Assembly (NCBI GenBank): GCA_033032865.1
Contig: JAWHQI010000004.1
Location: forward strand, 18,520,001-18,584,000
DNA from: Dactylorhiza incarnata
Taxonomy: Eukaryota > Streptophyta > Magnoliopsida > Asparagales > Orchidaceae
Length of the DNA stretch: 64,000 nt
Direction of reading: 5' to 3'
Shown: piece by piece, positions 1-9,594 of the stretch
Numbering within the stretch: the stretch's first letter is position 1
How the letters are laid out: each line of letters opens with the position of its first letter
Notes under the pieces: model-generated
Told to the model about the DNA's origin: nothing
The model's input: the letters and a program-made list of their open reading frames with translations, nothing else
Databases searched by the model: none
Translations under genes and position numbers: made by a program

Positions 1-48
1 TTACCTGATAGAACTCTGCACAAGGCTCCAGCTATCCTGAGGGAAACA

Positions 49-80
<32 letters not shown>

Positions 81-359
81 AGTCTCTCGCCCTTATTTAG
101 CCTTGGACAGAATTTATCGCCCGATTAGGGCTGCATTCTCAAACAACCCGACTCGTTGACAGCACCTCGTGTTGCGATAGGGTTCAGGCCGAACGGGGCT
201 CTCACCCTCCCTGGCATCCCATTCCAGGGGACTTGGACCTGGTCCATCGCTGAGGATGCTTCTCCAGACTACAATTCGAGCCGCATAGCAACCCGATTCC
301 CATGCTGGGCAAATCCCGGTTCACCCGCCGTTACTAGGGGAATCCTTGTAAGTTTCTTC

Positions 360-394
<35 letters not shown>

Positions 395-418
395 CACCCC
401 GCCCATCCTGGGGTCTCA
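1..418 (-). rRNA. 26S rRNA, 5' end only (degenerate nuclear rDNA)
   Basis: The minus strand reads as the first ~400 nt of plant 26S rRNA. The universal segment just inside its 5' end (complement of TCCTCCGCTTATTGATATGC) lies at 359-378, followed by the gene's 5' boundary near 395-418. The left side is cut by the window edge, so the rest of the gene cannot be seen. It forms one unit with the 5.8S and 18S pieces to its right, in normal rDNA order on the minus strand. Sequence decay in the linked 18S part suggests a non-functional copy. The boundary with ITS2 is approximate. Confidence 0.9.
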
Positions 419-659
419 TGTCAATTTTCTGCCAAACAATTGAGTTGGGGTCTCGCCCGGGATATGCACACCTTTCTCAAAGCAACCTGGCGATGATGAG
501 GATCAACTGGGGCTTCCATCCCACCCATTAATCGATCGTTGCCAAGAGAAAATCATCCCCGCTCTTCAGCCTGCCACACATCAGCGCATGACGGGCCATT
601 CTCCGCATCCTATATAAGACCATTGCATTGCATTGAAGGTCTTATCGAGCGATTCAATG
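419..659 (-). other. ITS2 spacer of the rDNA fragment
   Basis: This is the stretch between recognisable 26S and 5.8S sequence, about 240 bp, a usual ITS2 length in flowering plants. It is assigned by position only. No gene is seen in it. Confidence 0.75.
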
Positions 660-822
660 CTTGACTCCTAGGCGGACGTGCCCTTGGCCGGCTGGCCTCT
701 GGCGCAACTTGTATTAAAAAACTCGATGGTTCACAGGATTCTGCAATTCGCACCACGTATCGCATTTCACTGCGCTCTTCATCGATGCGAGAGCAAAGAT
801 ATCCATTGCCGAGAGCCCTACA
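660..822 (-). rRNA. 5.8S rRNA (degenerate copy)
   Basis: The minus strand matches plant 5.8S rRNA over its full ~163 nt, including the highly conserved core around the GATGAAGAACG segment (complement at 776-786) and the central tract around 724-760. There are several changes from the plant consensus, for example TATTAAAAAAC where CGTTCAAAGAC is usual. Such changes in a strongly conserved RNA argue for a pseudogene. Ends are placed by length and flanking conservation, plus or minus a few bases. Confidence 0.88.
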
Positions 823-1059
823 ACTCTTTAGGAGCAAATAACTCCACAAAACAAATCGCTTTGAGGAAATGTGGTTGAAGCACTGCTCATGCTGCATATT
901 TACCTTGGCACAAAGCTGTGCTGAATTGATCTCCCATCCACCTACAACATGTTCCCATCGGGTTGTTCATGCAACCGATGGACGGGTGCCCAGCAGCGTA
1001 AGTGAGCTGCTGAAGAAGTTCACAAGTTGTCAAATCGCTTGGTCTCTTTAGGGTCTCAA
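823..1059 (-). other. ITS1 spacer of the rDNA fragment
   Basis: Spacer of ~237 bp between the 5.8S start and the 18S 3' end on the minus strand. It is assigned by position. No other feature is seen. Confidence 0.75.
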
Positions 1060-1091
1060 TAATGATTCTTCCGCAGGTTCACCTACAAAAG

Positions 1092-1131
<40 letters not shown>

Positions 1132-1174
1132 ATGGACTACTCGCAGCATCGTAGGCGGCGAACCACCCACGTCA

Positions 1175-1208
<34 letters not shown>

Positions 1209-1598
1209 AGTAGGAGCGATGGGCGGTGTATACAAAGGGCAGGGACGTAGTCAATGCAAGCTGATGACTCATGATTACTAGGAATTCCTCGTTGAAGACC
1301 AACAATTGCAATGATCAATGCCCATCACGATGAAATTTTCGAAAGATTACCCGAACCTATCGGCCAACGCTATATACTCGTTGAATACATCAGTGTAGCG
1401 CGCGTGCGGCCCAGAACATCTAAGGGAATAACAGACCTGTTATTGCCTCAAACTTCCGTGGCCTGAGCGGCCATAGTCCCTCTAAGAAGCTGGCCGCGGA
1501 GGTTGAACTCCTCATATCTAGTTAGCAGCTGAGGTCTCGTTCGTTAATGGAATTAACCAGACAAATCGCTCCACCAATAAGAACGGCCATGCACCACC

Positions 1599-1665
<67 letters not shown>

Positions 1666-1713
1666 CCGTGTTGAGTCAAACTAAGCCGAAGGCTCCACTC
1701 CTGGTGGTGCCCT
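1060..1713 (-). rRNA. 18S rRNA, 3' third only, truncated at a retroelement junction
   Basis: The minus strand carries about 654 nt of the 18S 3' part, from the conserved 3' terminus (complement of GATTCTTCCGCAGGTTCACC, 1064-1083) to near 1713. There the match stops abruptly and retrotransposon antisense-ORF sequence begins. Many differences from the plant consensus are CpG to TpG or CpA changes, for example GGCGGTGTATACA for GGCGGTGTGTACA (1220s), GTCAATGCAAG for GTCAACGCGAG (1250s) and TTAATGGAATT for TTAACGGAATT (1545-1555). This pattern fits deamination of methylated cytosines in a silent copy. The upstream two thirds of 18S are absent. Confidence 0.93.
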
Positions 1714-2658
1714 TCTGAGAAGATTGAGCGGCGGCGGTGGCGGCTTGTCCAGAAGCTCTCTCACCCTCTCCGCCTTCACTTTCATGATCCGCATCCCGGC
1801 TATCACGGGGTCCTCAGGAGCCAGTGCAGCCTTCTCAATCTTGGTCGCGTCCTCGCCAGGGAGGTCAATCGCATTCAAGTCGGCAGGGGTGTCAAGTAGT
1901 TCGTCCTGCTTCTTTAGAGTGTCAAAATCCTTGATGATATCACTCACAGTCATGCTATGAGCAGAGGTAGAAACCTGGTCGCCCAGCTTGGGGGATGGAG
2001 TTGTTAGTCCCTCAGAAACTTCTCCTTCATGCGCCTTGTTTTAAAGGCTCCCCGCTCCCGGTTTCCTTGAGGCCGCTCTATTCTCGGCCTTTAAACTCTT
2101 GGCCTTTTTCAAGATCCTTTCTGTGGTCGTCTCAACCCTCTTCCTCTTCCTAGTCGACTCCTGATCGTCTTGTTGCGAACGGTCAGGACTATCCTCAACA
2201 TTTACCAACGGCGCCAAGTTTTGCTGTTCGGTCGGCTTGGGATAGTCAACCGCTTCTCCTCCATCATCAATCCTTAGGTGAAATACCCCAGAAGAAGTTA
2301 CCTCCATATTGAAAGAACCGCCGTCGTCGGTCTTCGAAAGAATGACTTCAGAGTTCGTCTTGTCCAAAAGGGTGGGCGGGTCGGTCACTTTGTTAGAAGG
2401 AGCAGGCGAATCAGCTGGGGGTGGGTTGGAACAACCCGCTTCACCTTTGGTCAACAAACTATCTGTTGGCACAAGGGGAAGGTCGGCTGGCTTGCCCACA
2501 GAAGCGATAGTAACGGTATGATCAACCTTTTCAGGCTGATGAGACTTCTTCTTCTTCTTCTTCTTCTTCTTCTCTTTCGAGCGGTCTCCCTTGCGGTCTC
2601 CCTTGCGGTCTTTACTCTTCTTTTGGCGGCCTTCAAACTCATCCATGAGATTCACCAT
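1714..2658 (-). pseudogene. aORF1 of copy D, 3'-truncated (antisense accessory gene of a Tat retroelement)
   Basis: The minus-strand frame opens with ATG at 2658 (MVNLMDEFEG...). It encodes a very basic N-terminus (a run of ~10 lysines near residue 30), a Ser/Pro/Asp-rich middle, an NLS-like KRKR motif followed by a basic helix, and the PPPPP segment that precedes the intron in other copies. A single TAA at 2043-2041 interrupts an otherwise open frame. The gene is cut at 1714, and the last dozen codons of the frame are read from antisense 18S rDNA. It is homologous to the aORF1 genes at 3616, 13043 and 30316(-). I recognise no known domain and its function is unknown. Confidence 0.75.
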
Positions 2659-2847
2659 CTTGATCGGACTGGTTAGCCGGAAGGTTCTGACCGCAAGAGG
2701 TGAGTAGTGACCCGTGATAACGCTGCAGTTATGCGGAAAAGGAAGCTTTCAGAACATTCTATAACCTACGAGGCAAGGTCGGTGCGGTCTCCGGCTAGAA
2801 CTAACATTTTCAAAATCTCTTCAGGATTTGAAAATATGCAGGGATTA
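2659..2847 (-). promoter_or_regulatory. Putative aORF1 promoter and leader, abutting the 3' LTR (copy D)
   Basis: This ~190-bp segment lies between the aORF1 start and the LTR terminus TGTTTACC. It is clearly homologous to 12855-13042 in copy G, in the same position and orientation relative to gene and LTR. The TATA-like element of G is altered here to TTATAGAAT. The end next to the LTR (ATGCAGGGATTA) also occupies the place of the element's polypurine tract. The promoter role is inferred from position and the TATA box of the G copy. Confidence 0.5.
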
Positions 2848-3615
2848 TGTTTACCCAAAAGAACGCCTCTGAATAGCACTTCTCGCAGACCGGGCGGTCT
2901 GATAAGGCAAGTCGTGTGATTCGGATTCAATAAGGTCTATCATCTAAGCCAGTATAAACCGGGCGGTCTGATAGAATTCAGGCCGCCTCCAAGGATTAAA
3001 GACTATCAAAGCTCAAGTCCAGAAGGCAAGCCGCAGTCTCAGGTCAGAGGCCGCCCGGGTTGCACCATGAAGACTATCAAGGCCCAAGTACAGAAGGCAA
3101 GCCGCGGTCTTAGGTCAGACGCAGCCCGGGTTGCACCATTGCCTTGATCGCAGCATCTTTGGTCTCCGGCCAGGACAGATCGGAAGCGTAAGCCGCCAAG
3201 ACCGCGCGGCTTCTTTCTTTTCTCTTTTCTGTATCCCGTCACCTCCTGCCCGATTCTCCTGTACCCGGGCAGGTGGTTATTTTATCCCTGCCCCGCCCCT
3301 GAACCTATAAATAGGGGGTGGCGACGTTCCCAAGACACGCACACTCGAATCCTGGAGCTCGATTGTTAGAGCTGCGGTCTCGAGTTCACTATCTTGCGAC
3401 TTGTCTGACCGGCCGTCTTCTCACTTTCCTGGTTCTGTAACCCGCTATAACTTCTCCATTTGAATCAAAGGAAAACCCATCACAAGAGTGGAATTTGCCG
3501 TGACGGGCGAAGTCTGGTCTCGACCGCTGCCAGCAGTCTCACTTTCTCTAGTCGAATAGTAACCGATAGCCTGCAACCTCTGAACTTCTTCGGAGGTGCA
3601 TTTTCGAATTCAACA
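2848..3615 (+). repeat. LTR L1 (3' LTR of Tat copy D)
   Basis: 768 bp, beginning TGTTTACC and ending TTCAACA (TGTT/AACA ends). It has a TATA box TATAAATA at 3306-3313 followed by the R/U5 region shared with L2-L5, a U3 with about two copies of a ~71-bp direct repeat (about 3000-3140), and CG-centred palindromes such as ACCGGGCGGT at 2889-2898. It is called a 3' LTR because it is preceded by the aORF1 promoter segment and is followed not by leader and gag but by unrelated frame sequence. Confidence 0.9.
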
Positions 3616-5195
3616 GGAATCATCTTTTGTTGATAAATGATGGAGAAGAAGGGGTGGTCAACTCTCCGAAGCCGGACAGGTTGACCGCTACTTTAGTGGT
3701 GGTGGATGATAACTCCAGCCCTTCTTCTCAAGCGAAACTGGAGCCGGGTAAGAAGAAGAAGAAGAAGAGAGTCAAGACGGCGGCGGAGCAAATAACTAAG
3801 ATGGTCCGGAGGATGAGGGCCAAAAATAAAGAACTCTATAAGAAACCGGCAGAGGGCTGCCTCCAAACCAACCCGCATGTAAAGGAAGAGGTCAAAGAGC
3901 AACCTACCCCTTCCGCCAATCCGGACGGTTTGCCTCCGGACTCTGCGAATAGTGTGATGCTCGATGATATCTTAAATAGCATAGATGACCTCCAGAAGCG
4001 GGACAAGTTCCTTAACAGCCATGTGACTTCAAACCGAGCTGGCCCTCCTGATGATAATGCGGGTAAATCAGAAGAGTCCGCACCGAAGGAAGATGATCCA
4101 GCCATGACCGGGCTGCGCTTGATGAAGGTAAAGGCGGAGGAGATAAGGATGGCTCTGGATAAGCCGCATCGAATGGACCCCTTCGCACTAGGTAAGCGTG
4201 ATGCGGGTTGTAACCCTATCCGCTTTTTCATTCCAAGGCCTCGAAAAAGGCAAAATGATTTGCTATTGAACCCGCTGCGAAGCTTTTTCCCATCCATGAT
4301 TCAAACCTCTGCCATTAGACGAAGGAATAATGAGAGATTTTGGCGAGAACAACGCCGGAGAATGGACCCAGAACAGTTGAAGCGTCCTGTGTACTCAAGC
4401 ATTAATCTTGTAATTTTTATGTTATGTCATTCACTTTTCGCTGTGCTTACCGCATTTTGTACTTATAGACAAACCGGAAGAGACAATGTAGTCGGGCGAC
4501 CTTTTATCTTGCCTGTCCCCGCTGCCTTCTCACATGCCAGACCTCACTCATTACTTACATTCTGGGTAGGAGGAGTTGGATAACCTCTAGAGGCTTCTCG
4601 GCAACTTGAAGAAGAAGATGAAGGAGGTTGAAGGTTGGGAGGAAGCCGCTTGGATTGCCCTGGAGATGGAGAAGAAGGCACGACAGGAGGGGCAGCAGAT
4701 GCTTGGAGCCCAGCTGAAGTCTGCTCGGACTGCGCTGGAGGCCGAGAAGAAGATGCGGTTGGATAAGGAGAAGGCGCAGATAGAGCAGATTGCCATTCTA
4801 ACCGCGCGTCTTGAGAGGGAGAAGAAGGCGGCCTCGATGTTTGAGGAGGATTTCAAATATTACCAAGAAAAATATCTGCGCTTGACCAGGTAAGTCGGCG
4901 GATGCCGGCGACCTGTTAACGATGAGAGGATGAGGATATCGAGCTATCTGACTGTCGGGGGGACCTCAAATCCCCCCCGGTTAGGGCGGCCGATCCTATG
5001 ATCGATGAGGCTGTCGGGATTCCTGCCCGCACAGTCCCTGCTGCGTGGGTAGAGAGGGATGCCGGGCGGCTTCATGGCACCATCAATCATCTCGATTATC
5101 ATACAAGCCAGATATACACCCTTCTTAATCAAACCAGCGATCAGGTCGCGCGACTTCACCATGAAAACCCTTCTCCTAAACATCGCCAACCGTGA
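3616..5195 (+). pseudogene. aORF1 of copy J, 5'-truncated
   Basis: The frame enters directly from the LTR end and aligns with aORF1 of copy G from its 'YHLKICDEGEAVDSPKP' region (here NHLLLINDGEEGVVNSPKP). A basic KKKKKK/AAEQITKMVRRMRAKNKE segment follows, then an acidic-polar middle and a coiled-coil C-terminal part (4606-4893, rich in heptad E/K/L/A). The end at ~5195 shares the VARLHxE motif with G and H. The segment at about 4400-4600 corresponds to the intron of the other copies. The first ~110 codons are missing because copy D interrupts them, and further frame breaks occur around 4583-4606 and 4893. Lower-case divergence from G and H is strong, so this is the oldest or most distant copy. 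Confidence 0.7.
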
Positions 5196-5717
5196 GCGGC
5201 TTTGGTTTTGAAACAATATGTGTAATATTATTTATTGGGTGCTTCGAATAATCTGGTTGTTGAATATCTGTTCGATAATACTATCTATTGCTGCCTTTTA
5301 ATATTTGTATAATCCGTGCGGTTTGTTTTTGAGTAATTGCAGTTTGTACCTTTGAATCTATTGAATATTATTTGAACTGCTTTACAGGTCACGCGACCTG
5401 TGATGTATGCTTGAATATTATCTGTTTTGTTGAACTTAATATGATGATGCAGGTTGCTGACCGCGTGGCTAAAGAAGCTTTAGTCACTGTCTGACTTGGC
5501 TATACGCAAACCATTGATCCCTGTTGTGATATATTTTTTTTCTGATGTCTTCATGCGACGACTTGCATGTATAATTCACAGTGTTCCTTTGTGAAACTAA
5601 CCATGCAGGCTCCTAACCGCACGATTAGACCACTTATCCGCAGCACAGTTTTACTATTGGCAGATCGTTGGATCAATAAGTAGTAGCTATCCCAGAGGCT
5701 CATTTACAAACTCCCAA
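5196..5717. other. Spacer between aORF1 and aORF2 (copy J)
   Basis: About 520 bp, AT-rich, with no credible coding sequence. It carries scattered CG-palindrome motifs, for example GGTCACGCGACC near 5386-5397. It corresponds to 15085-15464 in copy G and 28171-28539 in copy H, and would hold the aORF1 3' end and the aORF2 promoter/leader. No clear TATA box is seen. Confidence 0.5.
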
Positions 5718-7600
5718 ATGGCGCGGGCTAAGAGCAAATCAAACCGGTCTGAGAAGGTTAAAGTTGTGCGAACTGATGCGGCCTCCGCCTTTCATTCTGC
5801 TGATCACAAGGAATGCCGTCTGACTAAAGCTGAGTTAGACGAGTTCATCGAAAAGCACATGGCAGGGAGTTCCTTGCTCGCTCGGCTTCCACTCCGCGAT
5901 GAGCGGATAAACTCTTTCACCCCAAATCAGATCGCAATTCCAATCGACCATTTTGACTGCGGCTTCAGATTCCCATTGCCCCTTAAAGTCGCTATGATTT
6001 TCGACCATTACGGGGTCGTTCCCAGACAGCTTTCCCCCAACTCGATAGCGGCCATCTTTAGCTTCGTTTCATACTTGAGGTCTGAGAAGGTTTGCTTCTC
6101 AATGAATCTGTTTAGAAAAATCTTCTCGGTGCGGGCTATACCTGATGCAGGGACGAATGTTTTCAGGGGCCACTTGTACTTTGGTTGCCGGGGCTGAAGA
6201 TGGTCAACTTATCAAATAAGGTAGCAAATTGGTCTGAGTGATACCTCATCTTCAAAGGATGGCTTGGCTTGCTTCAAGTCAAACCGCAGGTGCGGCCGGA
6301 GGAAGCCTTCCAGCATATAGTCGTGAATGCGGTCGAGTTGGAGACCTATTCGCTCCTCAAGATTGAGCGGATTAATTCAGATTATTATATTCCGCTGCTC
6401 TCTGAATTGGCGAATATCCGGCCTAAAGACAATAAGTCGCTCACGATCCGCCGTCTCGTTTCCCTATTGGCCATGCGATTCTCGTGTTGATGTTTTACTG
6501 CGGTTTTGCAACCGAAGATATCGTCCCAAGGAACAAACCGGTCAGCCCGGCTGGCCTGGTTCTGACTCAGAGAGAGAAGCGGCAGAGGACGAGCAAGTCG
6601 CAATCATCTGAGGAAGAAGGCTCGGCCTCCTCAGGCGAGTTTGAGCTCCTCCGCTCCTGCAGCAACCCGCGCGATCTAAAAGGCAAACCGACGATCCTCT
6701 GGCATCTGAATGGGGATTGCGTGCAGGTTTCAACAACGCTCCCATTCTGGGGGAGCAAGAAATTCAGCCTCCATGCACTAGCCGTCGGTGCTGCTATGTA
6801 TGGTCAGAAAACCTTGAAGAAATTGAAGAAAGTCCCGGAGGAGGATCTTTCCCGAGTAGCTGCGCAAGCTGGTGCGTGGGGCTTCGCAGCTAACCACTTT
6901 ATGGCTCTGTTGTTTCAACCCACACATACATAGAAAAGAAAAGTGCCGAGCAGGCCGAGGAGATCGCTCGGTTAAGGGAGATCGTGGCGGTAAGTCATCT
7001 GACGAGTACTCGTGCGACCTATTTTCTTTAAACCGTGCGATCTAAACCAGCTTTTTTCTTTTTGCAGCATCAATATGATTTGGATAATCCAGCCTTCCAG
7101 GATGAGGTCTTTCCCCATGTGCTAAAGGGATTGCCGCCGCCCTAAATCTTCTGAGAGATCGAGATGGTCTGGCTGCGGGTTTCGAGGATTCCACCTTCCC
7201 GGATATCTTTCCCGGCCTAAAGGATAAATTTGACGAGATAACCCGTAGAGCTAAAGGAAAAGATAAGGCCGAGTCCAGTAGCTCGGAAGAAGCTGAAGAC
7301 GGCGCGGGTGAAACCATCGTGGATGCAGAAGCCGCTGCGGTTGACGGGACCGATGCGGAACAGGGGGCCGCTGCTAACGATGAGAAGGAAAGCAACTTGG
7401 GTTCGGAGTCCAGCGATTCAGGAGAAGAAGCCGAGCGGTCTATGCGATGAGAGTCGGGCGGCTCGGGCAGCTCGAGCAGTGGTTCATCAGACTCCTCATC
7501 GAGTAGCAAAGGGTATTTGCCTGATGTGAATATTGATGCTAGCGAGGATTCGAGCTTTCCTGCAGCCAAGAAACTCAAGCCAGACGAATATTCAAGGTTA
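5718..7600 (+). pseudogene. aORF2 of copy J (Transposase_28-like accessory gene), broken
   Basis: It starts with ATG at 5718 (MARAKSKSNR...) and matches aORF2 of copy G throughout. The N-terminal domain carries the DHYGVVPRQ..PNS signature and the 'F..LFRKIFSVRAIPD' and 'HLYFGCRG' motifs. The middle part follows at 6484-6990, and an acidic Ser/Glu/Asp-rich tail runs to about 7590 (KKLKPDE). A lost base near 6193 shifts the frame after GCRG. Intron 1 has lost its donor (ATAAGT for GTAAGT near 6431) and its acceptor (GCAA for GCAG). Intron 2 is intact in form, GTAAGT at 6990 to TTTTTGCAG at 7067. The N-terminal domain resembles Pfam PF04195 (putative gypsy-type transposon domain), whose molecular role is not known to me. 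Confidence 0.75.
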
Positions 7601-8845
7601 TTTTTTTGTACTTGTTTTTATTTTGCATCCGACGGCTTAAGCCTGTTTAGCCGGTCGGTTTATAATGATGTAAAGACACATTTTGATAATGAATGAAAGT
7701 TTTTACCTGTTCAACTATCCATTTTCTGCGACTTACTTGTGATTGTTGCGATCTCTTTCTTCTTTAAACTGTGAACCCTTTATAGCTAGATCGTGCAGTT
7801 TTAATGTTAATCCGGACGGTAAGAACTTTGAGCTTTTTAGAATTCCAATGAGATAGCCACCTGGATATTATGAAGGCTGTTCGGGTGGCTTATCCCTTCG
7901 ATCTTGACTCAATGAATTAATTATAACACAGAAGATGTCAGTCATAATAGATCGACAAATTGTTGTGTGGTTTAACATATAATCCGAACGGATAGGAATT
8001 CATGCTCTGAAGAACAAATGAATAGACCTATCGAATTAATCAGAAGCCGATCATAATTTTAAGCCGCTAATAACCATAAATGAATCCTGATCATGAATTA
8101 TGTGACCTTAATGTATCTTGTGTGATTAATAATAATTAACGTCCCACGGATTTTGAGGAAGAAAAACCAAGTCGCGCGATTACCCTTCGACTCATGCAAT
8201 TATTTCGTCGAATAATGAATGCCACAAGCCATAAGAAAATAATCAACAAGTCGCGCGGCAAGCATACAATTCAACCGACCAATAATTTGGATTCCTGAGT
8301 AATACTTACCGAAGTATGAGCATTAATCGATAAGCTCGCTCGGTCTATATGCAATCCGGGCGGCCAATGATATGATATTTTGTAATATTCCTCCTTGCAA
8401 GAATAACTCATAATCACTTCCCCGTGGACGGCCCGGTCTTTAACCGGGGGAATAAAATAAATGTCCATAAGGCTGATAGAATAAAGACAAAATGAGAAAA
8501 CCGGTCGGTCACTATTATACTTGATACCCTGGAGTCACTGCCTTATGGCATTTTATGATAACCTGCTCTTCTAGCTTTTACGGCTAGATTAATTCTAACC
8601 GATCGGTTAGTATATTAAGTTGTTGTTTGCCCAGGCTGATCGGTTTAATGAGTTAGACCGTCCGGTCTTAAAACACATCATGCTGATGATATACCTGCTT
8701 ACTCCGAGCCGGTCGGTTTTATGGGTCAAACCGCCCGGTCTGCATGATACCTGTTAAATCCTGTTTTCTCTCAAATGGTCTTGAAGGACCATAAGAGAAG
8801 GATATCTTCTTGTAACGAAAAAATAAAAAATGTCTACAGGATTAG
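7601..8845. other. Palindrome-rich 3' spacer of copy J
   Basis: About 1.25 kb without a gene. It is homologous to 17275-17800 (G) and, inverted, 25081-26364 (H). Its hallmark is repeated 10-bp palindromes of the form ACCGNNCGGT: 8500-8509, 8598-8607, 8657-8666 and 8730-8739, with GCCGGTCGGT at 8708-8717, five within 240 bp. The same core recurs in the LTRs and introns of the family. Role unknown. Confidence 0.7.
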
Positions 8846-9260
8846 ATGACCAAGTGGGTAGGTGGGCCTAGGCGGCGAACATTGCTTTCCTCAAGTGGTC
8901 ATAAGAGCTGTAGAGATAATTCATTTGTAAAAGAGGGAAAGAGTAAGTATATACCCAGATGACCAAGTGGGCAGGTGGGCATAGGCGGCGAACATTGCTT
9001 TCCTCAAGTGGTCATAAGGGCTGTAAACGACTCAACTGCTCTCTTGCCTAGGGCTACAAGCTGAGTTGATCAATTGGGCAGGTGGGCCTAGGCGGCGAAC
9101 ATTGCTTTACTCAGAGAGATCAACTCGATTGTGGGTCCTGCTTAGGCATCGCTTGAGAGTACCTAGGAGTATTCAATGGTCACAGACTAAGATGATCAGT
9201 TGGGCAGGTGGGCCTAGGCGGCGAACATTGCTTTCCTCAGAAAGATCATCAAAGCTGTAA
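8846..9260 (-). repeat. ~110-bp tandem repeats downstream of pol (copy J), 4 units
   Basis: Four units begin at about 8846, 8960, 9066 and 9190. Each contains a near-invariant core of ~37 bp that includes GGCAGGTGGGCCTAGGCGGC and CGAACATTGCTTTCCTCA, between more variable arms. The same array lies downstream of pol in copy H (24660-25080, opposite strand of the window, same orientation relative to pol). Position between the pol stop and the antisense genes is conserved. Function unknown. Confidence 0.85.
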
Positions 9261-9594
9261 TTATCCCTTTCTGGGCATGATCGAGCTAATAGTCACCTAG
9301 ACCTCCCTTGATGCAGAGTTGTGTTAGATATCAGCCGGGATCTAAGATTCAAAAGACCTCCGCACGGGAATTGGCAAGCTACCAATACACGTGCGCGAAA
9401 ACTCCCCGCTACATATGATCTTCGTTGTTTTACGCTAATGACTACAATCCGAGGGGGTTCGAGCTGAACTTGGCGATGTCTCCGTGGTCCAATGAGTGAT
9501 ATATATATATAATATAAAAATTCACCAGACAAGGAGAAGTGTCAGTTTAGGGCTTTTATTGAATATCCAAAAATGCAAGAAATGAAAGAGACAT
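9261..9594 (-). other. Post-pol untranslated segment of copy J
   Basis: About 330 bp between the pol stop and the tandem repeats, homologous to 24313-24640 of copy H. A conserved block around 9400-9500 (CGCCAAGTTCAGCTCGAACC on the minus strand) is shared by both. No coding potential is supported. Confidence 0.55.

Larger units (their letters stand above)
1714..3615 (+). mobile_element. Tat-lineage Ty3/gypsy copy D: 3' end only
   Basis: This is the 3' end of a plus-strand element. It holds part of the antisense gene aORF1, the ~190-bp promoter segment and the 3' LTR (L1). The same order, aORF1 promoter then TGTTTACC, is repeated at the 3' LTR of copy G on the other strand (13042 down to 12854). 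The left end is lost at the junction with 18S rDNA. The right end of L1 runs straight into the reading frame of another aORF1 (copy J), so D was probably inserted there. The matching 5' LTR is not in the window, so target duplication cannot be tested. Confidence 0.8.

Noticed and set aside
156..1051. Small frames inside the rDNA fragment as genes
   Set aside because: They overlap rRNA and spacer sequence and show no conservation as protein.
1..1713. Functional rDNA unit
   Set aside because: 18S is truncated, 5.8S and 18S carry many changes at conserved positions, mostly of the CpG-deamination type.
2278..2676. Plus-strand frame with a poly-Leu stretch at 2550, looking like a membrane segment
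   Set aside because: It is the antisense of the poly-Lys codons of aORF1 (copy D).
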